A stretch of 64,000 nt of DNA, from the NCBI RefSeq assembly GCF_024053505.1, contig NZ_JAMXQS010000007.1:355012-419011 (forward strand), given 5' to 3'. Made by a program: the position numbers and the translations under genes. The stretch's first letter is position 1, and each line of letters begins with the position of its first letter. This DNA is from Mesorhizobium liriopis (GTDB taxonomy: Bacteria > Pseudomonadota > Alphaproteobacteria > Rhizobiales > Rhizobiaceae). Positions 37,491 through 47,205 of this stretch are shown in pieces. Below the pieces are notes generated by a model. It was given only the letters and a program-made list of their open reading frames with translations, ran no database searches and had not been told where the DNA came from.

Positions 37491-37758
37491 CTGCGTGGAA
37501 TAAGCACCTTGAGCGCTGCGCCCAGCGGGAGCCGGTTCGCGTGATGAGTGCACATCAGTGGCAGAGTTCTTGCAGCATTCATCTTCCGGGAGATAGTTCG
37601 GTATCGCCGGCTTCTGTATTTAACTATGTTAATTCAACTCGATGCAACCTGATTACACAGACGCGATAACAAAAATTTTAATCATTACTGGTGATCATGC
37701 TTTCCCAGAAAGCAAGTTAACCCGCTTTGCTCAAGTATCACCTGGGTCGACACGCATC
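37491..37758. other. AT-rich region ahead of the chemoreceptor gene
   Basis: No gene. From about 37600 to 37745 the base composition drops sharply in GC compared with the genome; it contains the small palindrome TTAAC-TAT-GTTAA (37620-37632). A frame is open from ATG 37642 into the chemoreceptor, but the added residues have no domain match. Probably the promoter region of that gene. Confidence 0.45.
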
Positions 37759-39480
37759 ATGCGATTTCTGCCGCGTTCGGATAGCCAGAACACGCTCGAA
37801 GCCCTCAAGCTCTCGCTGGCCGTGATCGAGTTCGACCCCACCGGGCAGATCCTGGACGCCAATCCGCGGTTCTGCGAGACGCTCGGCTGCACCGTGGATG
37901 CGATCAGAGGCAAGCATCACCGCATCTTTGTGGTTCCGGAAGACCAGAAGTCGGAAGCCTATCGCCGCTTCTGGGCGGAGCTGGCGGCGGGTCAGTTCAT
38001 GGCCGGTGAGTTCCGAAGGCTCGACAGCCGCGGCGAGGAGATCTGGATACAGGCGACCTACAATCCGGTGCGCAACGCTTCGGGGAAAGTCTACAAGGTC
38101 GTCAAGTTCGCGTCCGACATCACGCAGGCGAAGCACCAAGCGCTCGACGATGCGGCGCGGCTGAAGGCGCTCGATGCGTCGCAGGCGGTGATCGCGTTCA
38201 CGCCTTTTGGCGAGATCCTCGACGCCAATGCGAATTTCCTGGCCACGACCGGTTACGCCCTGGACGAAATCCGGGGCCGCCATCACCGGATGTTCGTCGA
38301 TCCCGCCTATGCGGCGAGCGCCGAATATGAGGCGTTCTGGGAAACGCTGCGCGGGGGCCGGTTTCAGGCGGCGGATTTCAAGCGCTTCGGCAAGGGCGGC
38401 AGGGAGATCTGGATACAGGCCTCCTATAATCCGATCTTCGACGGGTGCGGCAATGTCCGTTCGATCGTCAAATTCGCGACCGACCTGTCCGAACATATGC
38501 GGGCGGTGACTGCCGTCGGCGCGGCCCTTCGGCACCTGTCGGACGGTGACCTTTCCCACCGGATGACGGAAGCCTTCGTGCCCTCGCTCGACGGCTTGCG
38601 CACGGATTTCCGGCTGGCGGCAGAACGGCTGCAGGCGACCATGGCCACGATCGACCAGAGCGCGCAGGTGATCCGCAACGAATCCGACCAGTTGCGCATG
38701 GCGGCCAATGATCTCGGGCGGCGCACGGAGCAGCAGGCGGCCGCACTTGAAGAATCCTCTGCGGCCCTCACGCAGGCCACCGAGCAGGTGCGCCAGACGA
38801 GCCGGAGTGCGGACGATGTGGGCGTGCTCGTGCAGACCACCAAGGCGCGCGCGGATGCGTCGAGCAGCGTGGTTCGCCAGGCGGTCCTCGCCATGGGTGG
38901 CATCGAGCGCTCGTCCGGCGAGATCGGCAAGATCATCGGCGTGATCGACGAGATCGCCTTCCAGACCAACCTTCTGGCACTCAATGCCGGCGTCGAGGCG
39001 GCGCGTGCGGGCGAGGCGGGCCGTGGTTTCGCGGTGGTCGCACAGGAGGTGCGCGCGCTGGCGCAACGCTCGGCGGAAGCGGCCAAGGAGATCAAGAGCC
39101 TGATCGCGTCCTCCGCGTCACAGGTGAAGCAGGGCGTGGCGCTGGTGGGCGAAGTGGGTTGCGCGCTCGGGGAGATCGAAAACAAGGTGTCCGAGGTGCA
39201 TGAGCATGTCACCTCGATCGTGGAAGCCGCGCGGCATCAGGTGATCGCCCTGAAGGAGATCAACATCGCCTTCGGCACGCTCGACCGGAACACGCAGCAG
39301 AATGCGGCACTCGTCGAGGAATCGACAGCGTCTTCCAACGATCTCGCGGCCAAGGCCAACATGCTCTTCGAGCTTCTTTCGACCTTCCGCATGGATCGGA
39401 CGGCACCGATCGCCGCCCGTTCGGCACCCGCGGCGCAGGTCATCGCTTTCGATGAACGGCGGCTGGCGGCCTTCGGCTGA
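37759..39480 (+). CDS. Soluble methyl-accepting chemotaxis protein with two PAS domains
   Basis: 573-residue chemoreceptor without transmembrane helices. Two PAS domains in tandem (about 18-130 and 143-250) share the signature HHR(I/M)FV and the EIWIQA(T/S)YNP motif. A short linker ([13 protein letters not shown]) leads to the MCP signalling hairpin, with the tip [20 protein letters not shown] and [13 protein letters not shown]. The PAS domains likely bind a cofactor or ligand for intracellular sensing. No che genes are nearby. Start codon is uncertain (37642 or 37759). Confidence 0.9.
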   Translation: MRFLPRSDSQNTLEALKLSLAVIEFDPTGQILDANPRFCETLGCTVDAIRGKHHRIFVVPEDQKSEAYRRFWAELAAGQFMAGEFRRLDSRGEEIWIQATYNPVRNASGKVYKVVKFASDITQAKHQALDDAARLKALDASQAVIAFTPFGEILDANANFLATTGYALDEIRGRHHRMFVDPAYAASAEYEAFWETLRGGRFQAADFKRFGKGGREIWIQASYNPIFDGCGNVRSIVKFATDLSEHMRAVTAVGAALRHLSDGDLSHRMTEAFVPSLDGLRTDFRLAAERLQATMATIDQSAQVIRNESDQLRMAANDLGRRTEQQAAALEESSAALTQATEQVRQTSRSADDVGVLVQTTKARADASSSVVRQAVLAMGGIERSSGEIGKIIGVIDEIAFQTNLLALNAGVEAARAGEAGRGFAVVAQEVRALAQRSAEAAKEIKSLIASSASQVKQGVALVGEVGCALGEIENKVSEVHEHVTSIVEAARHQVIALKEINIAFGTLDRNTQQNAALVEESTASSNDLAAKANMLFELLSTFRMDRTAPIAARSAPAAQVIAFDERRLAAFG

Positions 39481-39567
39481 AAGGGCGCGCGAGGAAAAGG
39501 CACGACGATGCGGCTGCACCGGCCGCCTCTTTCTCAGACGCATCGAATGTCGTAACGCCTCGTTCCC

Positions 39568-40326
39568 ATGAAGCGCAGACTGCTTGTGATCGGCATCGGG
39601 GCCGGCGACCCGGACCATCTGACGGTGCAGGCCATCAAGGCCATGAACCGCGCGCAGGTATTCTTCATCCCCGAAAAGGGTGCCGAAAAGGATGGGCTCG
39701 CGCGTATCCGCCGCGAGATCTGCGAGCAGTTCATCGAAAACGACACCTACCGTCTCGTGCCCTTCGCGATGCCGGTGCGCCGTGCGGCCGGCGACAGCTA
39801 TGGTGCTGCGGTGGACGACTGGCATGCGGCGATGGCCGGCATCTATGGCCGGCTTCTGGCGCATGAGCTCGACGAAGACCGGGTCGGCGCCTTTCTCGTC
39901 TGGGGCGACCCGATGCTGTACGACAGCACGCTGCGCATCCTGGACCGGCTGAAAAGCCAGGGCGGCTTGGATCTGGCGGTCGAGGTCGTGCCGGGGATCA
40001 CGGCAATCCAGGCGCTGGTCGCGCGGCACGGCATTCCGCTGAACGCCATCGGCGAGCCAGTGCTCGTCACCACCGGACGGCAGTTGCGGGACGGATTTCC
40101 GCGGGATGCCGACAGCGCGGTGGTAATGCTCGACAATGGCGAAACGCTTCGCGCCGTGGCCGAAGACTGCGACATCTGGTGGGGCGCCAATCTCGGCCTG
40201 CCCGAGGAGATGCTGGTTTCGGGCCGCCTCCGGGATGTGGTCGACCGGATCGAAGCGAACCGGAAGGAAACGCGCGAAAAGCAGGGCTGGGTGATGGATA
40301 CCTATCTCCTGCGCCGCCGAAAGTGA
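39568..40326 (+). CDS. cobF: Precorrin-6A synthase (deacetylating)
   Basis: S-adenosylmethionine-dependent C1 methyltransferase of the aerobic cobalamin route, 252 aa. The tetrapyrrole methylase opening LLVIGIGAGDPDHLTVQAIK is followed by the CobF-specific segments FFIPEKGAEKDGL and VWGDPMLYDSTLRIL, and VEVVPGITAIQAL. The gene stands alone: no other cob gene and no cobalamin riboswitch are visible around it, whereas cobF often sits inside the cob cluster. Confidence 0.93.
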   Translation: MKRRLLVIGIGAGDPDHLTVQAIKAMNRAQVFFIPEKGAEKDGLARIRREICEQFIENDTYRLVPFAMPVRRAAGDSYGAAVDDWHAAMAGIYGRLLAHELDEDRVGAFLVWGDPMLYDSTLRILDRLKSQGGLDLAVEVVPGITAIQALVARHGIPLNAIGEPVLVTTGRQLRDGFPRDADSAVVMLDNGETLRAVAEDCDIWWGANLGLPEEMLVSGRLRDVVDRIEANRKETREKQGWVMDTYLLRRRK

Positions 40327-40403
40327 CCGCTCTGGCATAGGTCAGGGTGATTGACGCTTTTGTTGTCGCGTGGAATGGAGCGCCCCGAAGGATACGCCGT
40401 TCC

Positions 40404-41618
40404 ATGACCCTGCCCGACCTTTTCGCTTCCCGCTCTTCCCGCATGAAGGCGTCCGAAATTCGCGAGCTTTTGAAGCTCCTGGACCAGCCGGACATCATCT
40501 CGTTCGCAGGCGGCATTCCCGACCCGGCCCTTTTCCCGCACGAAGCATTCCGTGAAGCCTATGCGACGATCCTGTCGGGGCCGAGCGCGAATGTGGCGCT
40601 GCAATATCAGGTCAGCGAAGGCTATCTGCCCCTGCGCCAGTGGATCGCAGGCGAGATGGGCAAGCTCGGCGTGCCCTGCGACGAGGGCAACATCTTCATC
40701 ACCTCGGGCTCGCAGCAGGGGCTCGACTATCTCGGCAAGCTCTTCCTGTCGCCGCGCGACACAGCACTCGTCACATGGCCGACCTATCTCGGCGCGCTGC
40801 AGGCCTTCAACGCCTATGAGCCCCATTATGAGCGGTTCAACCCGACCGGCGGCAACATGACGCCCGCGGCCTATCGCACGGTGGCGTCCCAAGCGGGCGG
40901 GCGGTCGAAATTCATCTATCTCGTGCCCGATTTCGCCAATCCGAGCGGCGAAACGCTGTCGCGCTCGGAGCGCGAAGGCGTGCTCGATCTCGCGGCCGAA
41001 CTCGATATCGCCGTGATCGAGGACGCGCCCTATCAGGCCCTGCGCTATTCGGGCAAAACCGTGCCGCCCATCATGGCGCTCGACTGCGCGCGTTCGGGCG
41101 GCATCGAAAAGGCGCGCACGATCTATTGCGGCTCGTTCTCCAAGGTGCTCGCACCGGGCCTGCGCGTCGGCTGGGTCTGCGCGCCGCGTGCGGTGATCGA
41201 GAAGCTGGTTCTGGCCAAGCAGGCTTCCGACCTGCACAGCCCGTCCATCAACCAGCTTGCGATCCACCACGTGGCGCAGACGAGCTATGCGGACCAGATC
41301 GCGAAATGCCGGACAGTCTATGGCGCGCGCCGCGATGCGATCCTCCAGGCCTTGCGCTCGGCGATGCCGCGCGGGGCCGAATGGACCGAGCCGGAAGGCG
41401 GTATGTTCATCTGGATGACGCTGCCCGAGCACATCGACACCGTGTCGCTTCTGGCGCGCTCGATCGAGGAAGCCCGCGTCGCCTTCGTGCCGGGCCATGC
41501 ATTCTTCGCGGACGGGTCAGGACGAAACTCGCTGCGGATGAGCTTCACGCTCGCGGACGAGCGCGCCGTGACGCAAGGCGTGCCGCGCTTCGGGGAACTG
41601 CTCGCAAAGGTGCTTTGA
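40404..41618 (+). CDS. PLP-dependent class I/II aminotransferase
   Basis: 404-residue aminotransferase of the 2-aminoadipate/LysN-like (AAT fold I) group. PLP Lys247 lies in GSFSKVLAPGLRVGW; other marks are SFAGGIPDPALFPHEAF, TSGSQQGLDYLGKLF, PDFANPSGETLS and LRMSFTL. No GntR domain is fused. Substrate is probably an aromatic or branched amino acid or 2-aminoadipate, but sequence alone does not decide. ATG 40404 has GAAGGA about 11 nt upstream. Confidence 0.9.
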   Translation: MTLPDLFASRSSRMKASEIRELLKLLDQPDIISFAGGIPDPALFPHEAFREAYATILSGPSANVALQYQVSEGYLPLRQWIAGEMGKLGVPCDEGNIFITSGSQQGLDYLGKLFLSPRDTALVTWPTYLGALQAFNAYEPHYERFNPTGGNMTPAAYRTVASQAGGRSKFIYLVPDFANPSGETLSRSEREGVLDLAAELDIAVIEDAPYQALRYSGKTVPPIMALDCARSGGIEKARTIYCGSFSKVLAPGLRVGWVCAPRAVIEKLVLAKQASDLHSPSINQLAIHHVAQTSYADQIAKCRTVYGARRDAILQALRSAMPRGAEWTEPEGGMFIWMTLPEHIDTVSLLARSIEEARVAFVPGHAFFADGSGRNSLRMSFTLADERAVTQGVPRFGELLAKVL

Positions 41619-41710
41619 GCGGAGCGGATCGAACGATACCTTCTGCGTCCGGGTGGTGAGCCAGGTTCATTCGCTTGGCTCGCTGCGATGAACCGAGGCG
41701 AATGCTCACG

Positions 41711-42766
41711 CTATTGCGGCGCGAGTTCTCCGCTCGTTTCTTCCTCCCGCTTCGGCAAGGCCCTGTCGCCCGCTATGCGCGCCTCGACCGCTCTCGCCAT
41801 TTCCTGCAGATCGACCGGCTTGCCGGCGACTTTTTCGATCGCACCGACCACCAGATCGGGCGCGACCCAGTCCGGCTTGTGCCCGAGATTATGCACCCAG
41901 GCGAGTTCCGCCCCGGGAATGTCGCGTGCGAGCCCCAGACTGTGGATCTCCTCGTAAACCACGGTGTCGCTGTCGCCCGACACGACAACGGTAGGGGCGG
42001 TGATCGTCCGGTAGCGCGGTGCTTCCTCCGAGACGAAATCGTGCAGAGCTTCCACATCGCGCGCGTTGGCCCGGAAGGCTAACGGGCGCAGCACCAGCGG
42101 GATCGCCGCGCGGCGCAGGTAATCGTCCGGCACCGGGTTCGGCGCGAACACCGATTCCACTGCGGGCGTCAGGCGCGACCAGCCCGCCGGCAGCGTCAGC
42201 GTCTGGCTGAACAGCCAGCCGAGCACAGGCATGTCCGTCACCTTGTAGTACCACGACGTCTTGCGGTCGGGCCAAGGGTGGGTGGCCGCCGAAAGAAAGA
42301 CGAGGCCCGCCACGCGGTCGGGGTGCTCGACGCCGAGCACGGCGGTGGCCGCGCCGCCGAATGAATGGCCGACGATGATCGCGCGGCGGATGCCGACATG
42401 GTCCATCAGCGCGAGGATCGCGCGGGCCTGCGCACGCGGCGTCTCGTGATCCGCGCCCCGCTCGGACCAGCCATGACCCGGACGGTCGAGGAAAAGCAGT
42501 TCGGCGCGGTTTTCGAGCAGAGGACGCAGTGGCACCATCTGATCGTTCAGATTGGCGCTGGCGCCGTGGATGAAGACGACCGGGGGCAGGTCCGCACCGG
42601 CCGGAGGGGCTAGGTGAACATAGTGCAGGCGGATGCCGTCCACATCGGCGAACGCGCCCACCGGCGGATAAAGCCGTTCGATCCGCCATGCGCCGATCCG
42701 CGTGACACCGGCCAGCGCGAAGCCCAGCGCCAAGAGAAAGCAGAGAACAGCGATCAGGAGGTTCAT
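41711..42766 (-). CDS. Membrane-anchored alpha/beta hydrolase
   Basis: 351-residue protein with an N-terminal membrane anchor (LLIAVLCFLLALGFALAGV) and an alpha/beta-hydrolase fold. Oxyanion segment FIHGASANLND, nucleophile elbow GHSFGGAA, acid in VSGDSDTVV and the base His in HNLGHKPDW are all present. The ATG at 42766 follows a good GGAG; a longer frame to 42865 overlaps the next gene. Substrate unknown. Confidence 0.88.
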   Translation of the reverse strand: MNLLIAVLCFLLALGFALAGVTRIGAWRIERLYPPVGAFADVDGIRLHYVHLAPPAGADLPPVVFIHGASANLNDQMVPLRPLLENRAELLFLDRPGHGWSERGADHETPRAQARAILALMDHVGIRRAIIVGHSFGGAATAVLGVEHPDRVAGLVFLSAATHPWPDRKTSWYYKVTDMPVLGWLFSQTLTLPAGWSRLTPAVESVFAPNPVPDDYLRRAAIPLVLRPLAFRANARDVEALHDFVSEEAPRYRTITAPTVVVSGDSDTVVYEEIHSLGLARDIPGAELAWVHNLGHKPDWVAPDLVVGAIEKVAGKPVDLQEMARAVEARIAGDRALPKREEETSGELAPQ

Positions 42767-42785
42767 GCGGGAATGGCAGGAAAGG

Positions 42786-43523
42786 TCAGAGGCTCTGGCC
42801 GGCGATCTCGTCGGACAATGTCGAAACCTCGTTCTGCGCCGAACGCAGCATCGGGTAAACGGCAAGGACGCGGGTGAAGGCGTCGAGCGCCAGTTCCTTG
42901 TTGTCGCGGTTCTTCATGATGGCGGCGAGGCCCGACAGCGCGCCCCAATGGCGCGGCTCGAGCTCCAGAGTCCGCTCGATATCGGCCATCGACAGGGCGT
43001 AATTGTTCATGGCGAAATGCGTGGTCGCACGCATGTTCCAGCCCTCGGCATAGTCGGGCCGAAGCGTCACGACCTGATCGAGAAAGTCGAGCGCGACCGG
43101 ATATTTCTGTTCCTGCAAGGCCTTCGCCGCCCAGCCCATCATGAGATCGACCGAGGCGCTGCCCGAACGGCTCCATTCGCGCTGGATACGGCCGGCGATG
43201 CGCTCGGCGGCCTTTTCGTTGCGCTCGCGCTTGAGCGAATCGAACAGCTTGTCGAGGCGGACGTTCTGCGGCTCCGGCGGCGCGAGCGGCGGGCGTTCGG
43301 GTTTCGCGGCTTCGGCCTTGGAGGCAGGTTCGGGTGCGGGGAGGGGCTGCACATCGAAGCCCGGCACAGTGTCGGGAACCGGCACCTCTTCGGGCTGCGC
43401 GCCTCCGTCGGGCAGCTGGACCCCCGGCAGGTTCGGATCCGCGAAATCCGGGCGCGGCAGATCCTGTGCGAGCGCGGGCAGGCCGAAGACTGCGAGAAAG
43501 GGGAGAACAAGCAAAGGCCGCAT
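42786..43523 (-). CDS. Exported TPR-repeat protein
   Basis: 245-residue protein with a signal peptide (LLVLPFLAVFGLPALAQ), a Pro/Glu-rich spacer (about 20-80) and tetratricopeptide-like repeats in the C-terminal half (VALDFLDQVVTLRPDYAEGWNM; IERTLELEPRHWGALSGLA; AFTRVLAVYPML). It ends 20 bp before the hydrolase gene on the same strand, so it is likely co-transcribed with it. Partner proteins are unknown. Confidence 0.87.
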   Translation of the reverse strand: MRPLLVLPFLAVFGLPALAQDLPRPDFADPNLPGVQLPDGGAQPEEVPVPDTVPGFDVQPLPAPEPASKAEAAKPERPPLAPPEPQNVRLDKLFDSLKRERNEKAAERIAGRIQREWSRSGSASVDLMMGWAAKALQEQKYPVALDFLDQVVTLRPDYAEGWNMRATTHFAMNNYALSMADIERTLELEPRHWGALSGLAAIMKNRDNKELALDAFTRVLAVYPMLRSAQNEVSTLSDEIAGQSL

Positions 43524-43627
43524 GCGGGGCAAGCTAATCCCCCTCACGCGGCCGTCAAACTGAAAAATGCGTGAGACCGCGAACGGTCCTGGAAACGCGC
43601 GAGCCTGAAGCTCGGACGTTTCCGCGA

Positions 43628-43753
43628 TCAGCCCTGGCGCGCCTTGTAGCGCGGGGCTTCCTTGTTGATGATGTAGATGCGGCCCTTGCGGCGGACCATG
43701 CGGTTGGCGCGGTGGCGGCCCTTGAGCGCTTTCAGCGAGTTCTTGATCTTCAT
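43628..43753 (-). CDS. rpmJ: 50S ribosomal protein L36
   Basis: 41-residue ribosomal protein: [20 protein letters not shown] at the start, then [22 protein letters not shown]. This is the zinc-free L36 paralogue common in proteobacteria (no CxxC...H). It stands alone, with a 30-bp tandem repeat in its leader. Confidence 0.96.
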   Translation of the reverse strand: MKIKNSLKALKGRHRANRMVRRKGRIYIINKEAPRYKARQG

Positions 43754-43766
43754 GGCTCTGCTCGAC

Positions 43767-43811
43767 ACTTGGACAAGGGCCAGAAGGCCCGGAGTAACTT
43801 GGACAAGGGCC
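43767..43811 (-). repeat. Tandem near-repeat in the rpmJ leader
   Basis: ACTTGGACAAGGGCC occurs at 43767-43781 and 43797-43811 (period 30 bp), within related units that include a nearby GGGCCTTC/GGGCTTCA. It lies 14-60 bp upstream of the rpmJ start on its transcribed side, so it is part of the leader or promoter. Confidence 0.6.
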
Positions 43812-44001
43812 GTGAAGCCCAGAAATTGAAAGCGCGCCGAAACGGGCGCGCGAAGTTGGGCTGGCTCTTAGCGAAGGCGGGTTCTGGTGTCAACCGCGTG
43901 ACAGGCCAGGGGCAAGTGCCGAGAATGGCATTCCGCATGCAGTCGAACCGGCAGGAAAGCAGTGTCTTGAGCTTGTCGCCCGCAGCTTCTAAAGACAACC
44001 C

Positions 44002-44325
44002 ATGCGCGCGGTTATCCGCCTTTTCTGCCTGTTGTCGCTCCTGGCTGGCTTGATGATGCCCGCCGGCGCTTCTGCGTTCGAGCCCAAGTTCGAGCCCAGG
44101 CCTTGCCCGTCCAGGAAGATCGTCGAAGCGTCCTGCATCGACGTCACGACGCGCGCGGCCCTGGCACCGAGCCTGCCCGAGCCGCAATGCCAGACGCAGG
44201 GTCTTGCCGTGGACACGGTCGTCCTCGCGCCCCGGCCCCGCGAGGCGCGCATCACGTTCTTTTCCACGCATGAGACGCGAGCCGGCCACAGCCTGTTTGC
44301 AGTCGATCCACCACCCCGAGCCTGA
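44002..44325 (+). CDS. Small exported protein of unknown function
   Basis: 107-residue product with a clear signal peptide (VIRLFCLLSLLAGLMMPAGASA). The mature part is Pro/Arg rich and holds three cysteines (RPCPSRKIVEASCIDV; EPQCQTQ), with the short repeat EPKFEPRP. No family is recognised. It lies alone between rpmJ (divergent) and doxX; ribosome site is weak. Confidence 0.6.
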   Translation: MRAVIRLFCLLSLLAGLMMPAGASAFEPKFEPRPCPSRKIVEASCIDVTTRAALAPSLPEPQCQTQGLAVDTVVLAPRPREARITFFSTHETRAGHSLFAVDPPPRA

Positions 44326-44443
44326 CGCCGTTTCGCGCACGTGATCAGTGCGTCCCGACCGCTTCAGCCACTCTTCGCGGATCGATGAGCCCGTTGCAGC
44401 ACCGTGCTGGCCGGCCATCCTCCGCATCGCTCAGGATCATCTC

Positions 44444-44905
44444 ATGACGACCATTTCGGACACCCGCGCTTCAGCGCGCAACCGCTTCTTCATCCCCGCA
44501 CTGGGCCGTTTCTACGCAAACCTCGACACATCCGCCGAAACGCTTCTGCGCGTCGTCGCGGGCCTAGCCCTCGTCACCCATGGCCTGCCCAAGCTCATGA
44601 ACCCATTCGGCGCCGTCGGCATGGTCGAAGGCTTGGGCTTCTATCCCGGTGTATTCTGGTCGCCGCTTCTGGCGCTGACCGAAACCTTTGGCGGCTTGGC
44701 TGTCGCGCTCGGCCTCTTCACGCGGCCGGCAGCATTCGCCTCGGCCATCGTGCTCGCCGTGACGGTCTGGTTCCACTGGATCACGCAGGGCCAGGGCTAT
44801 GGCGGTTCGGAGAAGTCGATCCTGTGGCTCGCCATCATGCTGTTCTTCGCGATCCGCGGCGGCAATCGCCAGTCGGTCGACGCCAGGATCGGCCGCGAGT
44901 TCTGA
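44444..44905 (+). CDS. DoxX family membrane protein
   Basis: 153-residue protein with four hydrophobic helices and the DoxX marks LLRVVAGLALVTHGLPKLMN, ALTETFGGLAVALGLFTRPAA and AIVLAVTVWFHW. Relatives take part in thiosulfate or quinone-linked redox reactions or interact with superoxide dismutase; nothing nearby decides. ATG 44444 begins the domain after a short soluble segment. Confidence 0.9.
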   Translation: MTTISDTRASARNRFFIPALGRFYANLDTSAETLLRVVAGLALVTHGLPKLMNPFGAVGMVEGLGFYPGVFWSPLLALTETFGGLAVALGLFTRPAAFASAIVLAVTVWFHWITQGQGYGGSEKSILWLAIMLFFAIRGGNRQSVDARIGREF

Positions 44906-44948
44906 CACCAGTTCGGCATGGGCGGCACCAACGCCCATGCCGCGCTTT

Positions 44949-45596
44949 TCACGCGTTCGATCGAACCGGTCCGAGCCGGTAGGCGAGAAAAGCGAGGACG
45001 AAGGCGACAAGGGCGGCGCCCCAAAGGCTGTCTGCCCCAATCACGGGATAAAGGCTCGCGCCTGCCAAGGCACCGGCGACAAGGCCGCACCAGAGCAGCA
45101 AATAGGGCACCCAGGCGAAGCGCTCTCCGCCCACGAGTGCACCCGCAAGGCGCTGCCCCAGCTTCACCAGCGTGCCTGTCATGTAGGTCACGCCGATGCT
45201 CACCTCGCCATTGCGCTGGAACACGCAGTTCAGGGCGCCCATCGCGAGCGCCATGACGAGCGGCGACCACCGGTCATCACCCAACCGGTCGAGACCGGCC
45301 GCGAGCCCCAGAAGCGCGCCCACGAAAACCAGAACCACCGGCTTGCGCCATCGCTTGGCGGCATGCGCCACCAGCGCGCCGAGAACGACGCCGAGCAGGA
45401 AGGCTCCGATCAGGCCGGCGGCAACCGCGGCGATCCCCGAATGGGTCGCGAGACCGACAGCCATCCGCGTGGAGTTGCCGCTCATGAAGGACACGAAAAG
45501 CCCGCCGAGCTTCAAAAAGCCGATGGCATCCACATAGCCGGCAAGGCTTGCGAGGCACACGGCCAGAACCCAGTGGCGCCTGTCGGTGCGAAGCAC
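44949..45596 (-). CDS. YoaK/DUF1275 membrane protein
   Basis: 215-residue DUF1275 protein with about six hydrophobic segments. The family signature LAGYVDAIGFLKLGGLFVSF and MSGNSTRMAVGLA is intact, as is NCVFQRNGEVSIGVTYMTGT. Starts at GTG 18 bp after purK, so it is likely in the purEK transcript. Function unknown; related proteins are annotated as putative transporters. Confidence 0.88.
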   Translation of the reverse strand: MLRTDRRHWVLAVCLASLAGYVDAIGFLKLGGLFVSFMSGNSTRMAVGLATHSGIAAVAAGLIGAFLLGVVLGALVAHAAKRWRKPVVLVFVGALLGLAAGLDRLGDDRWSPLVMALAMGALNCVFQRNGEVSIGVTYMTGTLVKLGQRLAGALVGGERFAWVPYLLLWCGLVAGALAGASLYPVIGADSLWGAALVAFVLAFLAYRLGPVRSNA

Positions 45597-45614
45597 GGCG
45601 CGGGATCGCCCGGC

Positions 45615-46691
45615 TCAGCCGAGGCGGGGCGTGAGGCGCGTGACATGGCCCATCTTGCGGCCCGGCCGCGCTTCGGCCTTGCCATAAAGATGCACCATCG
45701 CACCCGGCTCGGCGGCAAGCGTGGGAGCCTGCGTGACCTCGTCGCCGATCAGGTTCTCCATCACGCAATCGGAATGGCGGAACGCGTCGGGCAGAGGCAA
45801 TCCGACCAGCGCGCGGATATGCGCCTCGAACTGCGAGAGCACGCAGGCCGCTTCCGTCCAGTGGCCGGAATTGTGCACGCGCGGGGCGATCTCGTTGGCG
45901 AGCAGGCGGTCGTCATGGGTCACGAAGAACTCGACGCCGATCACCCCCACATAGTCGAGCGCGTCCAGAATCTTGCGCGCTGCGTCCTTCGCGTCATGCG
46001 CCACCTGCGGCGTGACGGTCGCGGGCACGGTAGAAGTGTGGAGGATGCCGTCGCGGTGGACGTTCTCGGCGGGATCGAAAGCGAGAAACGCGCCGTCCTG
46101 TCCGCGTGCCGCGATCACCGAAATCTCGCGCTCGAAGGGCACGATGCCTTCGAGGATCAGCGGCACGCTGTTGAACGAAGCGTGGAGCCCGCCGAGATCG
46201 TCGCTGCCGCGCAGGCGCAGCTGCCCCTTGCCGTCATAGCCCATGCGGCGCGTCTTGATGATGCCGGTGCCGCCGAGCTCGAACAGCGCATCCTGCGCAT
46301 CCCGGTCGCTGTCGACCGCGTGGAAGGGGGCCGTCTCTATGCCGAGATCGTTCAGAAAGCGCTTTTCGGTCAAGCGGTCCTGCGCGGCTTCGAGCGCTGC
46401 GGGTGGCGGAAACACCGGCGTGCGCGCCTCGATGCGGCGCGCGGACGCGACCGGCACGTTTTCCCACTCGAATGTCACCACGTCCGCTAACGCCGCCAGT
46501 TCGTCGAGCGCGCTTTCGTCCTCGTAAGGGGCCGCGATATGGATGTTGGCGACCTGGGCCGCGGGTGCGGACTTGTCAGGGTCGAGGATCGCCACGCGAT
46601 AGCCGAGGCGGGCCGCAGCCAGCGCCAGCATGCGGCCCAACTGGCCGCCGCCCAGGATTCCGATCGTGCTGTTGGGAGGAAGCGGTGTCAT
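45615..46691 (-). CDS. purK: 5-(carboxyamino)imidazole ribonucleotide synthase
   Basis: ATP-grasp enzyme of purine synthesis, AIR + bicarbonate + ATP to N5-CAIR; 358 aa. Motifs: [13 protein letters not shown] (11-23), [23 protein letters not shown] and [16 protein letters not shown]. Its ATG overlaps the purE stop codon (ATGA). The longer frame to 47132 is an out-of-family extension inside purE and was discarded. Confidence 0.95.
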   Translation of the reverse strand: MTPLPPNSTIGILGGGQLGRMLALAAARLGYRVAILDPDKSAPAAQVANIHIAAPYEDESALDELAALADVVTFEWENVPVASARRIEARTPVFPPPAALEAAQDRLTEKRFLNDLGIETAPFHAVDSDRDAQDALFELGGTGIIKTRRMGYDGKGQLRLRGSDDLGGLHASFNSVPLILEGIVPFEREISVIAARGQDGAFLAFDPAENVHRDGILHTSTVPATVTPQVAHDAKDAARKILDALDYVGVIGVEFFVTHDDRLLANEIAPRVHNSGHWTEAACVLSQFEAHIRALVGLPLPDAFRHSDCVMENLIGDEVTQAPTLAAEPGAMVHLYGKAEARPGRKMGHVTRLTPRLG

Positions 46692-47179
46692 GCGTCGGCC
46701 GGGGTTTCGGCGACGGAAGCCGTCTGCTCGGCGCGGAACGCATCGAGGCGCCCGGCGAGCTCCGTATCGGACAGCGCGAGCACGGAAGCGGCGAGAAGGG
46801 CGGCATTCACCGCGCCCGAACGGCCGATGGCGAGCGTGCCGACAGGAATGCCGGCCGGCATCTGCACGATGGACAAAAGCGAATCCTGGCCTTTCAGCGC
46901 ATGGCTTTCCACCGGCACGCCGAAGACGGGCAAGGGTGTGAGCGCCGCGACCATGCCGGGCAGGTGGGCCGCACCGCCTGCGCCCGCGATGATGATCTTG
47001 AAGCCCTCGTCGCGCGCGCCCTTGGCGAAGAGCACCATGCGGTCCGGTGTGCGGTGGGCGGAGACCACACGCGCCGAAAAGCCGATGCCGAGCTTCTCCA
47101 GCGTTTCGGTGGCATGCCGCATGGTTTCCCAATCGGAGCGGCTGCCCATGATCACGGCGACGGGTGTGGAAATTATCAC
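46688..47179 (-). CDS. purE: N5-carboxyaminoimidazole ribonucleotide mutase
   Basis: 163-residue class I PurE converting N5-CAIR to CAIR. Active-site segments [23 protein letters not shown] and [11 protein letters not shown] are complete. It uses a GTG start, coupled to purK. The C-terminal Ala/Glu extension is modest. Confidence 0.95.
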   Translation of the reverse strand: MIISTPVAVIMGSRSDWETMRHATETLEKLGIGFSARVVSAHRTPDRMVLFAKGARDEGFKIIIAGAGGAAHLPGMVAALTPLPVFGVPVESHALKGQDSLLSIVQMPAGIPVGTLAIGRSGAVNAALLAASVLALSDTELAGRLDAFRAEQTASVAETPADA

Positions 47180-47205
47180 GAATGGCCTGCTGGTTGAGTG
47201 GGCGG

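Noticed and set aside
37642..37758. N-terminal extension of the chemoreceptor
   Set aside because: The extra 39 residues have AT-rich codons and no domain similarity; translation from 37759 gives the full PAS-PAS-MCP architecture, though the start remains uncertain.
39481..39567. Cobalamin riboswitch upstream of cobF
   Set aside because: The 87-bp gap is too short and shows no B12-box sequence.
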